Of a DNA stretch of 64,000 nt, positions 1 to 8,449 are shown piece after piece. The notes under the pieces are model-generated. The model worked only from the letters and a program-made list of their open reading frames with translations. It was not told the DNA's origin and did not search any database. Origin of the DNA: Ruminococcus sp. Lineage in GTDB: Bacteria; Bacillota; Clostridia; Oscillospirales; Ruminococcaceae. Made by a program: the position numbers and the translations under genes. How positions within the stretch are numbered: position 1 is the stretch's first letter; the number at the start of each line of letters is the position of its first letter. Where the stretch lies: positions 1 through 64,000 of the forward strand of contig JAFQHO010000002.1 in the NCBI GenBank assembly GCA_017397925.1, written 5' to 3'.

Positions 1-5
1 ATAAA

Positions 6-82
6 TGGCGACCCGGATGAGGCTCGAACTCACGACCTCTAGCGTGACAGGCTAGCGTTCTAACCAACTGAACTACCGGGCC
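6..82 (-). tRNA. tRNA-Asp (GTC)
   Basis: On the minus strand the sequence folds as a complete cloverleaf with a seven-pair acceptor stem (GGCCCGG with CCGGGTC), the T-loop motif GTTCGAG and an encoded CCA end. The anticodon loop CTGTCAC gives anticodon GTC. It lies four bases downstream of tRNA-Val on the same strand, so both probably come from one transcript. Confidence 0.96.
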
Positions 83-86
83 AATA

Positions 87-162
87 TGGTGGGGACTACA
101 GGGCTCGAACCTGTGACCCTCTGCTTGTAAGGCAGATGCTCTCCCAGCTGAGCTAAACCCCC
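87..162 (-). tRNA. tRNA-Val (TAC)
   Basis: The minus strand gives an acceptor stem GGGGGTT pairing with AGTCCCC, a D-arm GCTCAGCTGGGAGAGC, an anticodon loop CTTACAA (anticodon TAC), the T-loop GGTTCGAGCC and an encoded CCA. It is the first gene of the two-tRNA unit and lies about 68 bp downstream of a consensus promoter at 231-259. Confidence 0.96.
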
Positions 163-230
163 ATACGCATTGGCCATTTATTCTTTTCTTCATCAGTTCG
201 TTTTGTGTTGCCTCCCTGACGACGATATTA

Positions 231-259
231 ATTATATCACACTTTTTTGCATTTGTCAA
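231..259 (-). promoter_or_regulatory. Promoter of the tRNA-Val/tRNA-Asp unit
   Basis: Read on the minus strand this is TTGACA, 17 bases, then TATAAT, a perfect housekeeping sigma factor promoter. The only genes downstream on that strand within range are the two tRNAs. The rest of the 163-559 gap holds AT-rich sequence, a TTAGC-type repeat (391-414) and the terminator at 480-512. Confidence 0.85.
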
Positions 260-390
260 GGGTTTTTCGAAAATTTTTCCAAAAATTTTTCTTACCCCAT
301 TTTCCTCTATATTTCCACAAATTCCGAACCTTAAAAATATATAAATCTAAAAAAATCTAAATATTTTTTATTTTTAACTTTTTGAACATA

Positions 391-414
391 GCCTTTAGCT
401 TTTAGCCATTTGCT
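391..414. repeat. TTAGC-type interspersed repeat
   Basis: The string agcctttagcttttagcc is one occurrence of a TTAGC-rich intergenic repeat that recurs near 32915-32960, 38600-38720, 41400-41545 and 43260-43285. No coding function is visible. Confidence 0.55.
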
Positions 415-479
415 TTTCATAAACCGTAGACAGAACACACACAGACAAGGGCAACATCTTCACAATCCCCAACCACACA

Positions 480-512
480 AAATAAAACGGAGCAGAGAAA
501 AACTCCGCTCCG
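480..512 (-). terminator. Terminator of the HTH-cupin-synthetase gene
   Basis: On the minus strand the stem CGGAGCGGAG / CTCTGCTCCG (one mismatch, TTTTT loop) is followed by TTTTATTTT. It sits about 50 bases past the stop of the gene at 560-2875. Confidence 0.8.
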
Positions 513-559
513 CAACTAATGACCGCACAGCAAAGCTGTGCTTGATTATGCATTACGCA

Positions 560-2875
560 TTATTTCTTACCATCGCCTCTGAGAGCTACACGTCTGATTT
601 TTCCGCTTACAGTCTTTGGAAGTTCATCAAGGAACTCAACTATACGTGGATACTTATAAGGCGCTGTATGCTCCTTGACATATGTCTGGATTTCCTTTTT
701 CAGCTCATCTGTGCCTACTGTTCCCTTTGTAAGAACAATAGAAGCCTTTACAACCTGACCTCTTACAGGGTCGGGAGCTGCACTAACACCGCATTCAAGG
801 ACATATGGGAGTTCCATAATAACACTTTCAATCTCAAATGGTCCGATACGATATCCGGAGGACTTGATAACGTCATCAACACGTCCGACATACCAGAAAT
901 AGCCGTCCTCATCTTTCCACGCAGTATCACCTGTGTGGTAAAGTCCGTCGTGCCACACTTCCTTCGTCTTATCCTCGGCGTGATAGTATCCGCAGAAAAG
1001 TCCGGGAGGTACATTTTTATCAACACGGATTACAATTTCACCTGTTTCACCGGGCTTAACTGTATTTCCGTCTTCATCAACAATATCAACATCATACTGT
1101 ACATTAGGTTTGCCCATTGAACCAGGACGCGCTGTCATACCTACAAAGTTACCGATAACAAGAGTTGTTTCAGTCTGTCCGAAGCCCTCCATAAGCTTAA
1201 CTCCTGTGTGCTTAAGGAACTGATTGTATACCTCAGGATTAAGCGCTTCTCCCGCAACAGTAGCGTACTTTATGCTACTGAGGTCGTATTTTCCCAAATC
1301 CTCTTTAATAAAGAAACGGAACATTGTGGGAGGCGCGCAGAATGTTGTAATATTGTACTTTTTGAACATAGGGAGTATCTTTGCAGCATCAAAGCGGTCA
1401 AAGTCATAGACAAAAAGACAAGTTTCGCTGAGCCACTGTCCGTAGAGTTTGCCCCACATAGCCTTTCCCCAGCCTGTGTCGGAAATAGTCAGATGTATAC
1501 CGTTAGGATCTACGTTATGCCAGTAACGAGCTGTTGCAAAGTGCCCAAGTCCATACAAATGGCTGTGTGTAGCGATTTTCGGATAACCTGTTGTACCTGA
1601 TGTGAAATACATAAGGTTCGGTTCCTTGCCGCAGGAAAGTTCTCTTGGGTCTGTAGGGCGCTCAAACACATCGCTGCAGCCTTTGATTCCTTCGTTGAAG
1701 TTAAACCAGCCGTCACGCTCTCCGTTTACAATCATCTTAATAAGATTTGCACCTATTCCGTCCTCTGCAAGATCAACCTGCTCTGCAACTCCGTCGTCAG
1801 CTGTACATACTATAGCCTTAACCTCAGCAGCCTCAAAACGATATTCAAAGTCGTGCTTTACAAGCTGATGTGTAGCAGGAATTACAATTGCACCTATCTT
1901 GTGAAGAGCGAGGATAGAGAACCAGAACTGATAGTGACGCTTGAGAACAAGCATAACCTTATCGCCCTTCTTAATTCCCATAGAGCGGAAATAATTAGCC
2001 GTCATATTGGAATATCTCTTTATATCCGCAAAAGTGAAGTACTTGTCACTTAAATCCTCTGCAACATATATAAGAGCAGTCTTATCGGGATTTTTATCAG
2101 CGATAGCATCTACAACATCGAAAGCAAAGTTAAATGTATCAGTATTTTTGAAGTTAATACTCTTCATTGCACCGTTCTCGTCTGTTTCAACCTCAACAAA
2201 CTTATCTGCAACAGGATTTTCCACTTTTGCAAGGTCAAAGTTCGTTACACCGGGAAGAATTACAGGCTCAACGTGCTGAATAGCTCTCTGAGGGGCATTT
2301 GCACCGAATACTACAGCGTAGAATTTACACTCCTCGCCGCCTACTGCCCATTCATCATGAGGCTCTGAGCTGTCAAAATAGATAGAATCGCCCTCGTTAA
2401 GAATTTCAACGTTATCGCCAACCTGTACTTTAAGCTGACCACTGATAACAATATCCATTTCCTGTCCCTCGTGAGTATGAGGGTGTGGAACTCTGTACTT
2501 TTCATCAACATATGGGATTGTTACAAGGAACGGTTCACCTATCTTGTTCTTGAAATTAGGAGCAAGACGCATATAGCTCAGACCTGTTCTTCTTGCAATA
2601 GGATAACCTTGACCTGCTCTTGTGATATCAAAGCTGTTGATACGTGGAGATTCACCCTCCATAAGCTCTGTAATTTCAACGCCACAGGCATTAGCAAATT
2701 TATAGATAAAGGTGAAGCTGAAATCCTTTGCTCCTCCTTCATATGCAAGGTACTCGTAAGTAGAAACGCCGCATTTCTCAGCCATTTCCTCGGGAGTAAA
2801 GCCCACTGACTCACGAGTCAGTCTAATTCGCTCGGCTACCTCTCTTATTTTAAACTCGGGATTCATATTACTCAT
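560..2875 (-). CDS. XRE HTH - cupin - AMP-forming acyl-CoA synthetase fusion
   Basis: The 771-residue protein joins three modules. Residues ~10-72 form an XRE-type helix-turn-helix with typical helix spacing. Residues ~110-195 form a cupin barrel (metal-site motif HPHTHEGQEMD and a later SSEPHDEW). Residues ~250-765 are an ANL-family adenylating enzyme: P-loop YFTSGTTGYPK, GFGQTETT, YHTGDTAW, the hinge region GRVDDVIKSSGYRIG and the C-terminal catalytic lysine motif PKTVSGKIRR. Enzymes of this class activate a carboxylic acid as acyl-AMP and then acyl-CoA; overall it resembles medium-chain acyl- or acetyl-CoA synthetases, but the substrate cannot be read from sequence. XRE plus cupin is normally a free-standing small-molecule-responsive repressor, so the protein may sense its own substrate. 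The start is ATG after AAAGGAG. It is monocistronic, with its own consensus promoter and terminator. Confidence 0.88.
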   Translation of the reverse strand: MSNMNPEFKIREVAERIRLTRESVGFTPEEMAEKCGVSTYEYLAYEGGAKDFSFTFIYKFANACGVEITELMEGESPRINSFDITRAGQGYPIARRTGLSYMRLAPNFKNKIGEPFLVTIPYVDEKYRVPHPHTHEGQEMDIVISGQLKVQVGDNVEILNEGDSIYFDSSEPHDEWAVGGEECKFYAVVFGANAPQRAIQHVEPVILPGVTNFDLAKVENPVADKFVEVETDENGAMKSINFKNTDTFNFAFDVVDAIADKNPDKTALIYVAEDLSDKYFTFADIKRYSNMTANYFRSMGIKKGDKVMLVLKRHYQFWFSILALHKIGAIVIPATHQLVKHDFEYRFEAAEVKAIVCTADDGVAEQVDLAEDGIGANLIKMIVNGERDGWFNFNEGIKGCSDVFERPTDPRELSCGKEPNLMYFTSGTTGYPKIATHSHLYGLGHFATARYWHNVDPNGIHLTISDTGWGKAMWGKLYGQWLSETCLFVYDFDRFDAAKILPMFKKYNITTFCAPPTMFRFFIKEDLGKYDLSSIKYATVAGEALNPEVYNQFLKHTGVKLMEGFGQTETTLVIGNFVGMTARPGSMGKPNVQYDVDIVDEDGNTVKPGETGEIVIRVDKNVPPGLFCGYYHAEDKTKEVWHDGLYHTGDTAWKDEDGYFWYVGRVDDVIKSSGYRIGPFEIESVIMELPYVLECGVSAAPDPVRGQVVKASIVLTKGTVGTDELKKEIQTYVKEHTAPYKYPRIVEFLDELPKTVSGKIRRVALRGDGKK

Positions 2876-2988
2876 AAAGCTTACTCCTTTCCCCCATCAG
2901 ACCGAATCCTTATTGTTTCCGATGACAATAGTATCTGATAGGCGGGTGAATTATACATATTTTCTCTTTCACATTGCATCACCAATTT

Positions 2989-3016
2989 AAAGCGAAAAAG
3001 CGTACATTTCGCGTTT
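2989..3016. promoter_or_regulatory. Imperfect inverted repeat, candidate operator
   Basis: Arms GCGAAA (2992-2997) and TTTCGC (3007-3012), extended by AAA and TTT with one offset base, lie where transcription from the promoter at 3027-3055 would begin. This is a plausible autoregulatory site for the XRE domain encoded just downstream. The link is inference. Confidence 0.4.
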
Positions 3017-3026
3017 AGATAGAAAA

Positions 3027-3055
3027 ATTCTATCATATTTTCCGCCATTTGTCAA
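3027..3055 (-). promoter_or_regulatory. Promoter of the HTH-cupin-synthetase gene
   Basis: The minus strand reads TTGACA, 17 bases, TAGAAT, about 150 bp upstream of the start codon at 2875. The rest of the 2876-3333 gap is AT-rich leader for the genes on either side, including a possible weak promoter (TAGAAT near 3253) for the CAP gene. No other gene is seen there. Confidence 0.8.
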
Positions 3056-3333
3056 TGACTAAACTGTTAAGTTTCGACTATAACTGCATATAAAAAATTT
3101 ATAACGCAAAATGTTTTTCATAATTTATTACAGTTGTGTTATTCCTGAATTTATATTACAACTCGTATATTTATTCATTGTGCAAAAAGTAGAAAACAGT
3201 TGTGCAAAGTGACGAAAAGCACCAAAAACCCTTTATTTTTCTGAAAATATGTGGTAGAATATAGTCAGGTTAAAAAAACAAGACCACCCAATTATTAACA
3301 AAATGTATATAAATTTTCTCGGAGGTGTTCCTT

Positions 3334-4119
3334 ATGTTAAGTAGAATAAAGAATTCATTATCAAAAATTATCAGTATGTTGACCGCTTTTGTTTTCATTG
3401 TCGCAATCTCTGCTTACCCTAAGCAGACAGTTCACGCAGGAAATATGCCCGACAATCAGCTCAACGATATGGCAATTGAAGTTGCTTTTCTCGTAAATTC
3501 CTACCGACTTGAAAACGGACTTCACCCCGTATACGTTATCCCGTATCTCTGTGACGTTGCAAGAGTACGTTCAAGAGAATGTATCGAGGTTTTCGACCAC
3601 AAGAGACCTGACGGTTCAAAATTCTCAACTATAATTGATAAAAACCTCATTCCTTATGCAGCTATTTTCGAAAATATAGCAGCAGGAAGAGAAACTCCCG
3701 AAGATACAATGGAACAATGGATTAACTCTGAAAAGCACCGTAAGGCTATGCTAAACCCCGACCTGACACATATGGGTATAGGCGTTGCTTACGAACAGAA
3801 CAGTGACTACGAGTTCTACTGGACACAGCTTTTCATCGTTACAGATTCACATTTCCAGAACGAATATATTCCAAGAAGATATGATGTTATCCCTCAGGCC
3901 GAAGGAGATATCACAGGTGATGCTTATATCGACACTTACGATTATCTCTCACTTGCAGATTACATCTACAAGAGAAGCCAGAATATCCCCGTATACTTCA
4001 ATCCTGAGCAGCTTAAGACTGCCGACTGTTTCAGAGACGGTTTGATTACCGAATCTGACGCGAAGGTGCTTGTACGATATATTCTCGGCGAATATGACAC
4101 TTTGCCGTATATATTCTGA
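3334..4119 (+). CDS. Secreted CAP-domain protein with dockerin
   Basis: A 261-residue secreted protein. The ATG at 3334 lies eight bases after GGAGG; an in-frame GTG at 3325 is part of that ribosome-binding site and is unlikely. A signal peptide (basic N-terminus, hydrophobic core LTAFVFIVAISA) ends near residue 36. A CAP/SCP (PR-1 family) domain spans ~45-170 with the usual features: a His in FDHKRPDG, a Glu in FENIAAG, then WINSEKHRKAML and HMGIGVAY. A dockerin follows (~190-255): the first calcium loop, GDITGDAYIDTYDY, is good and the second, FRDGLITESDAK, is degenerate. The dockerin predicts attachment to a cohesin-bearing scaffold. The role of bacterial CAP domains is poorly known, so I assign no activity. 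Confidence 0.88.
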   Translation: MLSRIKNSLSKIISMLTAFVFIVAISAYPKQTVHAGNMPDNQLNDMAIEVAFLVNSYRLENGLHPVYVIPYLCDVARVRSRECIEVFDHKRPDGSKFSTIIDKNLIPYAAIFENIAAGRETPEDTMEQWINSEKHRKAMLNPDLTHMGIGVAYEQNSDYEFYWTQLFIVTDSHFQNEYIPRRYDVIPQAEGDITGDAYIDTYDYLSLADYIYKRSQNIPVYFNPEQLKTADCFRDGLITESDAKVLVRYILGEYDTLPYIF

Positions 4120-4177
4120 TTTAAATTTCTTCCTCCTAATATAATATTGTTTCTCTACCCAAAGAAACAAGGGAGTT

Positions 4178-4203
4178 GAGGAGAAGTCGCCCAACTTCTC
4201 CTC
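4178..4203. terminator. Perfect 10-bp hairpin downstream of the CAP gene
   Basis: GAGGAGAAGT (4178-4187) pairs perfectly with ACTTCTCCTC (4194-4203) across a six-base loop. No T-run follows, so termination is uncertain. Two weaker stems (TGTTTCT/AGAAACA near 4148-4169 and TCGTCTGC/GCAGGCGA at 4271-4294, the latter followed by TTTGTT) also lie in this gap. Confidence 0.45.
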
Positions 4204-4305
4204 GGCACAGCTCCCAAATAACATTCAATGATATTTACATCTTTTCATAATTTACCTCTTTTCAAAACAATCGTCTGCGCAATAGTGCAGGCGATTTGTT
4301 CTGTA

Positions 4306-4340
4306 TCCAAAATAAAACAAAGGGCGGAAAATTCCGCCCT
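4306..4340 (-). terminator. Terminator of the GH26 gene
   Basis: The palindrome AGGGCGGAA / TTCCGCCCT (4321-4340) lies just past the GH26 stop, and on the minus strand it is followed by TTTGTTTTATTTT. Confidence 0.85.
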
Positions 4341-4345
4341 TATAT

Positions 4346-6391
4346 TTATTTAGTCATTTCTGGTAATGCACTAATGATTTTAGCTGCAAATTTCTGTACA
4401 GCAAGAGCATCGGCTGCTGTAAGACCGTCTCCGGGGTTGCAGCAATCAGCATTTGCTGCTCCCTTTGCAGAAAGTGAATACTTATCAGGATTTCCAAGAG
4501 CCTGATATATTGCAGCTGCATCAGCCATTGAAACTACATCATCACAGTTGGCATCACCAAGCTTTTCTGCCTCAGCAGGCTTGTTTGTAGGTGCCTCTGT
4601 AGGTTTATCAGGAGCCTCAGTAGGCTTTGTGGAAGGCTGTGATGTTCCGTTGGATGTGTAAAGGTCAGCAGGAAGCTCATCAAGAGTAATACAAAGCTCG
4701 CTTTCGTACATCTCCTTTACAGCAGAAGCATCGTTATAATTATCACCTGAAATGAAGTTATCCTGTCCATTATCGTACCAAGTACAGAAATAAAGCCAAG
4801 TTGCCTGTTCTGTTGTAATGTTGGATACGCTGGGAATTGTGCTGTTTTCCATAATACCAATCATCTTATTGCCCTTAGTGTAGTTGTAAAGTGACCAGTA
4901 AACATTGCTGTTACAGTCGTAGTTAGGGCCGCTTGTAAGTCCGTCGTGGCGGTTATAAACCGTATCATACTTATCAAAGCCTACGATATCAGCCTTGTCA
5001 TCGCCTACATACCACAATGCGGACTCGTCAGACCAAGCATAGAGGTTCTGCTCCCAGATAAGGTTATGAATTCCATACTCATTCGTTAGCTTGTCATAGA
5101 GATAATTCCAGAGATTCTTATAAACCTCTGCACCCTCCTGTGACCACCAGAACCAGGCTCCCTTACCATCAGCGCCTCCGTTACCCTCAGCCTCGTGGAA
5201 AGGTCTCCACATAAGAGGAACATTATTCTCCTGAAGTATCAGGAACTGCTCTGCAAGATCCTCAATGCACATATCAAAATATGCATTTTCCTTTGTGCCT
5301 TCCTTATATGCATTTGCAACCACAAAATCTGTACCATTCTTGTATGTACACTTTGTCCAGTCTACAGCATCGCCAAGCTCATAGCTCGCAAAATCTGTAG
5401 GGATATTGATATGCCAGCAAGCTGTTGCAATACCATTTCTGTCCTTTACCCACTCGATAACACGCTGAGTTGTGCCGTCCTCCCAGCCGTAGAGGGGATT
5501 GTAGTTCATAAAGTCGAAACCTCTTACAGCAGGATATTTTCCGCCTGAAAGCTCAGCACAGTAATCAAATTCCTGATCGTAGTAATCATACTTGTAATTG
5601 CGGTTCTGCTCGTTATATGTATAGGTTCTCACATCATCAGAGCAATGCCAGTAGAACTTATTTCCGTCCTTATCAACAGCCTCACTGTCACGGTCAATAA
5701 CGTATTCCTTGCCGTCGCTGTCGATACACTTATCCTGTGTTGCATCATAGCGGATTGTCGTTTCAACGCTGTGTCCACCGCCGTAAATCTCCTGCTGTCC
5801 CGAAATGATATGCTTTCCGTACACACTCTGGAGATAACTCATAAGAGCCTTTGTTTCAGCTGTAGCGTCAGGATCACAGGGAACTGCTGAAGCTGTTGCA
5901 GCTACATCGGGGAATACAGCCTTGCTTACAGTAACCTGATCAATTGCCATATATCCGTATTTATTGAGAAATGATATTTCATTTTCGCCTGCTTTCATAC
6001 GAACAACGCCAAAATCAATATCTGTCCACTCTTTATAGTAAGGAACTGTCTTGGAGTATTCAACTCCGTTAATAGCAACAGTCTGCATACGTCCCTCCTC
6101 GTTGAGTATCTGCGCACCTCTTACGTTGAGCTGATACATTCCGTCCTCAGGCACAGTTACATTGAACGATAACGCTCCGTTAGTCAGATAAGCAAAGCCT
6201 TCTCCGCTGTAACCCGGAATCTGGTTTTCGTATATGGAAGTCCAGACATCTGCTCCTTCCATTTTTTCGCCCTCAATAACAAAAGGGAATACGGTATCTG
6301 CTGCTGTTACCTGAGCTGTAACAGGCATTGCAGCCGCAAGCATTGATGATGCTGAAACTAATGCAGCACATTTTTTAAATAAACTGTTCAT
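4346..6391 (-). CDS. GH26 beta-mannanase with CBM35-like module and dockerin
   Basis: A 681-residue secreted cellulosomal enzyme that cuts beta-1,4-mannan backbones. Order: signal peptide (1-~30); a CBM35-like beta-sandwich (~36-157, starting FVIEGEKMEG and ending MAIDQVTVSKA); GH26 catalytic barrel (~180-575) with acid/base Glu400 in WRPFHE and probable nucleophile Glu515 in IGIMENS; a Pro/Thr linker with PTEAP repeats (~583-608); and a dockerin (611-675, GDANCDDVVSMADA and GDGLTAADAL). The start ATG follows AGGAGG with eight-base spacing. It has its own promoter (6453-6481) and terminator. Mannose products could feed the mannose-6-phosphate isomerase at 10207. The dockerin closely resembles those of the genes at 19141 and 47529. 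Confidence 0.93.
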   Translation of the reverse strand: MNSLFKKCAALVSASSMLAAAMPVTAQVTAADTVFPFVIEGEKMEGADVWTSIYENQIPGYSGEGFAYLTNGALSFNVTVPEDGMYQLNVRGAQILNEEGRMQTVAINGVEYSKTVPYYKEWTDIDFGVVRMKAGENEISFLNKYGYMAIDQVTVSKAVFPDVAATASAVPCDPDATAETKALMSYLQSVYGKHIISGQQEIYGGGHSVETTIRYDATQDKCIDSDGKEYVIDRDSEAVDKDGNKFYWHCSDDVRTYTYNEQNRNYKYDYYDQEFDYCAELSGGKYPAVRGFDFMNYNPLYGWEDGTTQRVIEWVKDRNGIATACWHINIPTDFASYELGDAVDWTKCTYKNGTDFVVANAYKEGTKENAYFDMCIEDLAEQFLILQENNVPLMWRPFHEAEGNGGADGKGAWFWWSQEGAEVYKNLWNYLYDKLTNEYGIHNLIWEQNLYAWSDESALWYVGDDKADIVGFDKYDTVYNRHDGLTSGPNYDCNSNVYWSLYNYTKGNKMIGIMENSTIPSVSNITTEQATWLYFCTWYDNGQDNFISGDNYNDASAVKEMYESELCITLDELPADLYTSNGTSQPSTKPTEAPDKPTEAPTNKPAEAEKLGDANCDDVVSMADAAAIYQALGNPDKYSLSAKGAANADCCNPGDGLTAADALAVQKFAAKIISALPEMTK

Positions 6392-6452
6392 TACTCATAC
6401 CTCCTGAAATTATCCCATTTGCCGTTTTATCACGACATAACTCCATACTTTA

Positions 6453-6481
6453 ATTATAAGACATTTCACATAAATTTTCAA
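6453..6481 (-). promoter_or_regulatory. Promoter of the GH26 gene
   Basis: The minus strand reads TTGAAA, 17 bases, TATAAT, about 60 bp upstream of the GH26 start. Confidence 0.8.
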
Positions 6482-6632
6482 GTGATTTTTTATTAAAAAA
6501 GCTTAAATACTTAAATTTCGGAATATTGCACAAAAACGATGTATTATTCCAGTAAAAGCAACCAATCGCCCAGACATTTTTCGCTTAAATAATTAAAAGG
6601 CGCTGTAAAAAAAGAGTAAAAAAAGAAAAAAA

Positions 6633-6672
6633 CTGCTGTCACGCAAAAAAATGCGTGACAGCAGTAATTTTT
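6633..6672 (+). terminator. Hairpin inside the left IS1182 end
   Basis: A perfect 13-bp stem, CTGCTGTCACGCA (6633-6645) with TGCGTGACAGCAG (6652-6664), is followed by TAATTTTTT. It would stop read-through from outside into the transposase gene that starts 25 bp later. Confidence 0.75.
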
Positions 6673-6689
6673 TGTGGTATTATTAAATT

Positions 6690-8267
6690 ATGACGAAAAA
6701 AGTACCACAAGAATATTATAACACATATCAATTGAAATTACCATTGGAAATTTCAACAATAATTGATATAGAAGATCCGGTATATTCGTTATGTGAGGTT
6801 CTTGATCATATAGACCTGAATAAATATCTGACGAGTGGGAAACGCAGAACAGGCAGACCAAAATATGATGAAGAAGCTTCGCTGAGGATTATACTATTTG
6901 CATTTATGGAAGATGGATATGTATCCACTCGGAAAATAGAAAAGCTGTGCAGAACAGATATCCGTTATATGTGGCTTCTTAACGACAATCCGCCGCCAAG
7001 CCATATGACAATTGCTAATTTTATGAATAATGTTCTAAAAGAAAATATAGAAGAAATTTTTGCAGATATTAATGCGTATATTTTTGAAGAAAAAAGTGTA
7101 GATACAAATCATTGCTACATTGACGGAACAAAAATTGAAGCAAATGCCAATAAATACAGCTGGGTATGGAAAAAGAGCTGTCAGAGAAATATTCAGAAAG
7201 TGTTTTTAAAGGTTACTGATGTGCTTTCACAGATGAACGAAATAATTGCAGTATATCGAGTAAAATTTGATTTCAGAGAAGAATATGCAGTTGAATATCT
7301 TGAGGAACTTCTTCAGCATTTTGTAAAGCTTTGTAATCTTGATACTAATACAGTCAAGCGTGGCAGAGGTCATCATAAATCCCCTGAATTACGCTTGTAT
7401 GATAATCTTTTAGAATATATTAATCGTTTGAAAAAGTATTCAGAGCATATTTACATCTGCGGAGATAACCGAAACAGCTATTCAAAAACCGACCACGACG
7501 CAACATTTATGCGAATGAAAAAAGACTATATGGGCAATGATCAATTGCTTCCTGCATACAATGTTCAGTTCGGTGTATGTGATGAATATATTGCAGTTTA
7601 TGATGTAAAGCAGTTTGCATCTGATATGGATTGCTTCGTACCGCTTATGGAAAAATTCAACAATATTTATGGAAAATATCCCAAATATCCGGTTGCAGAC
7701 GCAGGCTATGGAAGTTTCAACAATTATCTGTATTGCGAAGAACACGAGATGGAAAAATATATGAAGTTTACGATGTATGAAAAAGCAAGCAATGATAAAA
7801 AATATATTGAAGACCCATACAGAGCAGTAAATTTCCCGATTGATGATGAAGGCTGTCCTGTTTGTCCGAACAATAAAAAGTTTCATTATCTTTACAGCAG
7901 ACCGATTAAGGGCAATAAATATGGCAGAACAGAAGAATTTTATCAATGTGAAGATTGTACAGCTTGTCCACATAAGGAAAAATGCTGCAAATGCAAAGGT
8001 AATCGGATTATTCGCTTGAATGAGGAACTTTCGCAGTTTCATCAGGAGGTTCTGGGCAATCTTAATTGCATTCATGGTGCACTTCTTCGTATGAATCGAA
8101 GCATACAATCCGAGGGTGCAAATGGCATTATCAAATGGAACAGGTCGTATACCCGTGTACGCAGAAGAGGCTTAAAAGCATTAAATTTAGAAATTGGGCT
8201 GATTTGCTGCGGTTTTAATCTTCACAAGTTCCATTTGAAGAAAAAATTCCTCGCATTGGCTGCCTGA
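6690..8267 (+). CDS. IS1182-family DDE transposase
   Basis: A 525-residue transposase that looks intact. The N-terminal ~100 residues match the IS1182/IS5-type helical domain (GRPKYDEEASLRIILFAFM). The acidic residues fall in the expected family motifs: CYIDGTKIEANANKY (first Asp), PVADAGYGSFNNY (second Asp) and SEGANGIIKWNRSY (Glu), followed by the typical RVRRRGLKA. A cysteine-rich insert (residues ~385-450, several CxxC pairs) is common in this family. No good ribosome-binding site precedes the ATG, consistent with poor expression of IS genes. It lies wholly inside the inverted repeats at 6599 and 8444. Confidence 0.93.
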   Translation: MTKKVPQEYYNTYQLKLPLEISTIIDIEDPVYSLCEVLDHIDLNKYLTSGKRRTGRPKYDEEASLRIILFAFMEDGYVSTRKIEKLCRTDIRYMWLLNDNPPPSHMTIANFMNNVLKENIEEIFADINAYIFEEKSVDTNHCYIDGTKIEANANKYSWVWKKSCQRNIQKVFLKVTDVLSQMNEIIAVYRVKFDFREEYAVEYLEELLQHFVKLCNLDTNTVKRGRGHHKSPELRLYDNLLEYINRLKKYSEHIYICGDNRNSYSKTDHDATFMRMKKDYMGNDQLLPAYNVQFGVCDEYIAVYDVKQFASDMDCFVPLMEKFNNIYGKYPKYPVADAGYGSFNNYLYCEEHEMEKYMKFTMYEKASNDKKYIEDPYRAVNFPIDDEGCPVCPNNKKFHYLYSRPIKGNKYGRTEEFYQCEDCTACPHKEKCCKCKGNRIIRLNEELSQFHQEVLGNLNCIHGALLRMNRSIQSEGANGIIKWNRSYTRVRRRGLKALNLEIGLICCGFNLHKFHLKKKFLALAA

Positions 8268-8293
8268 GTTTTCAACAAAATAATACTTTTCAA

Positions 8294-8323
8294 CACGGCA
8301 AAAAAATTATTTTTCTGCCGGTG
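8294..8323 (+). terminator. Stem-loop after the IS1182 transposase
   Basis: CACGGCA (8294-8300) pairs with TGCCGGTG (8316-8323, one bulge) around an A/T-rich loop shortly after the transposase stop. Confidence 0.5.
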
Positions 8324-8379
8324 TGTTCGTTATACCCTGTTTTCAACAATTTTGTACTTTTTCACTTTTTACATTTTAA

Positions 8380-8421
8380 AAAAGTCCGAGTGGACCATTT
8401 CCATGGCTCACTCGGACTTTT
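8380..8421. terminator. Hairpin inside the right IS1182 end
   Basis: A perfect 13-bp stem, AAAAGTCCGAGTG (8380-8392) with its complement at 8409-8421, lies just inside the right inverted repeat. On either strand it ends in a T-tract, so it could block transcription in both directions. Confidence 0.65.
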
Positions 8422-8449
8422 GGTTTCACTTTTTTTACAGCGCCTTCAA

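Larger units (their letters stand above)
6599..8444 (+). mobile_element. IS1182-family insertion sequence
   Basis: A complete-looking element of about 1.85 kb bounded by 16-bp perfect terminal inverted repeats, GGCGCTGTAAAAAAAG at 6599-6614 and its complement at 8429-8444. It encodes one intact DDE transposase. A strong hairpin lies just inside each end (6633-6664 and 8380-8421). I find no convincing target duplication: flanks are AAAA on the left and TTCA on the right. It sits between the GH26 gene and an IS200-type element. Confidence 0.88.

Noticed and set aside
410..1120. Long open frame on the plus strand
   Set aside because: It is antisense to the well-supported synthetase domain of the gene at 560-2875 and has no ribosome-binding site or protein-like composition.
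6595..8448. Target-site duplication around IS1182
   Set aside because: The flanks AAAA and TTCA do not match, and the region is A-rich enough to mislead.
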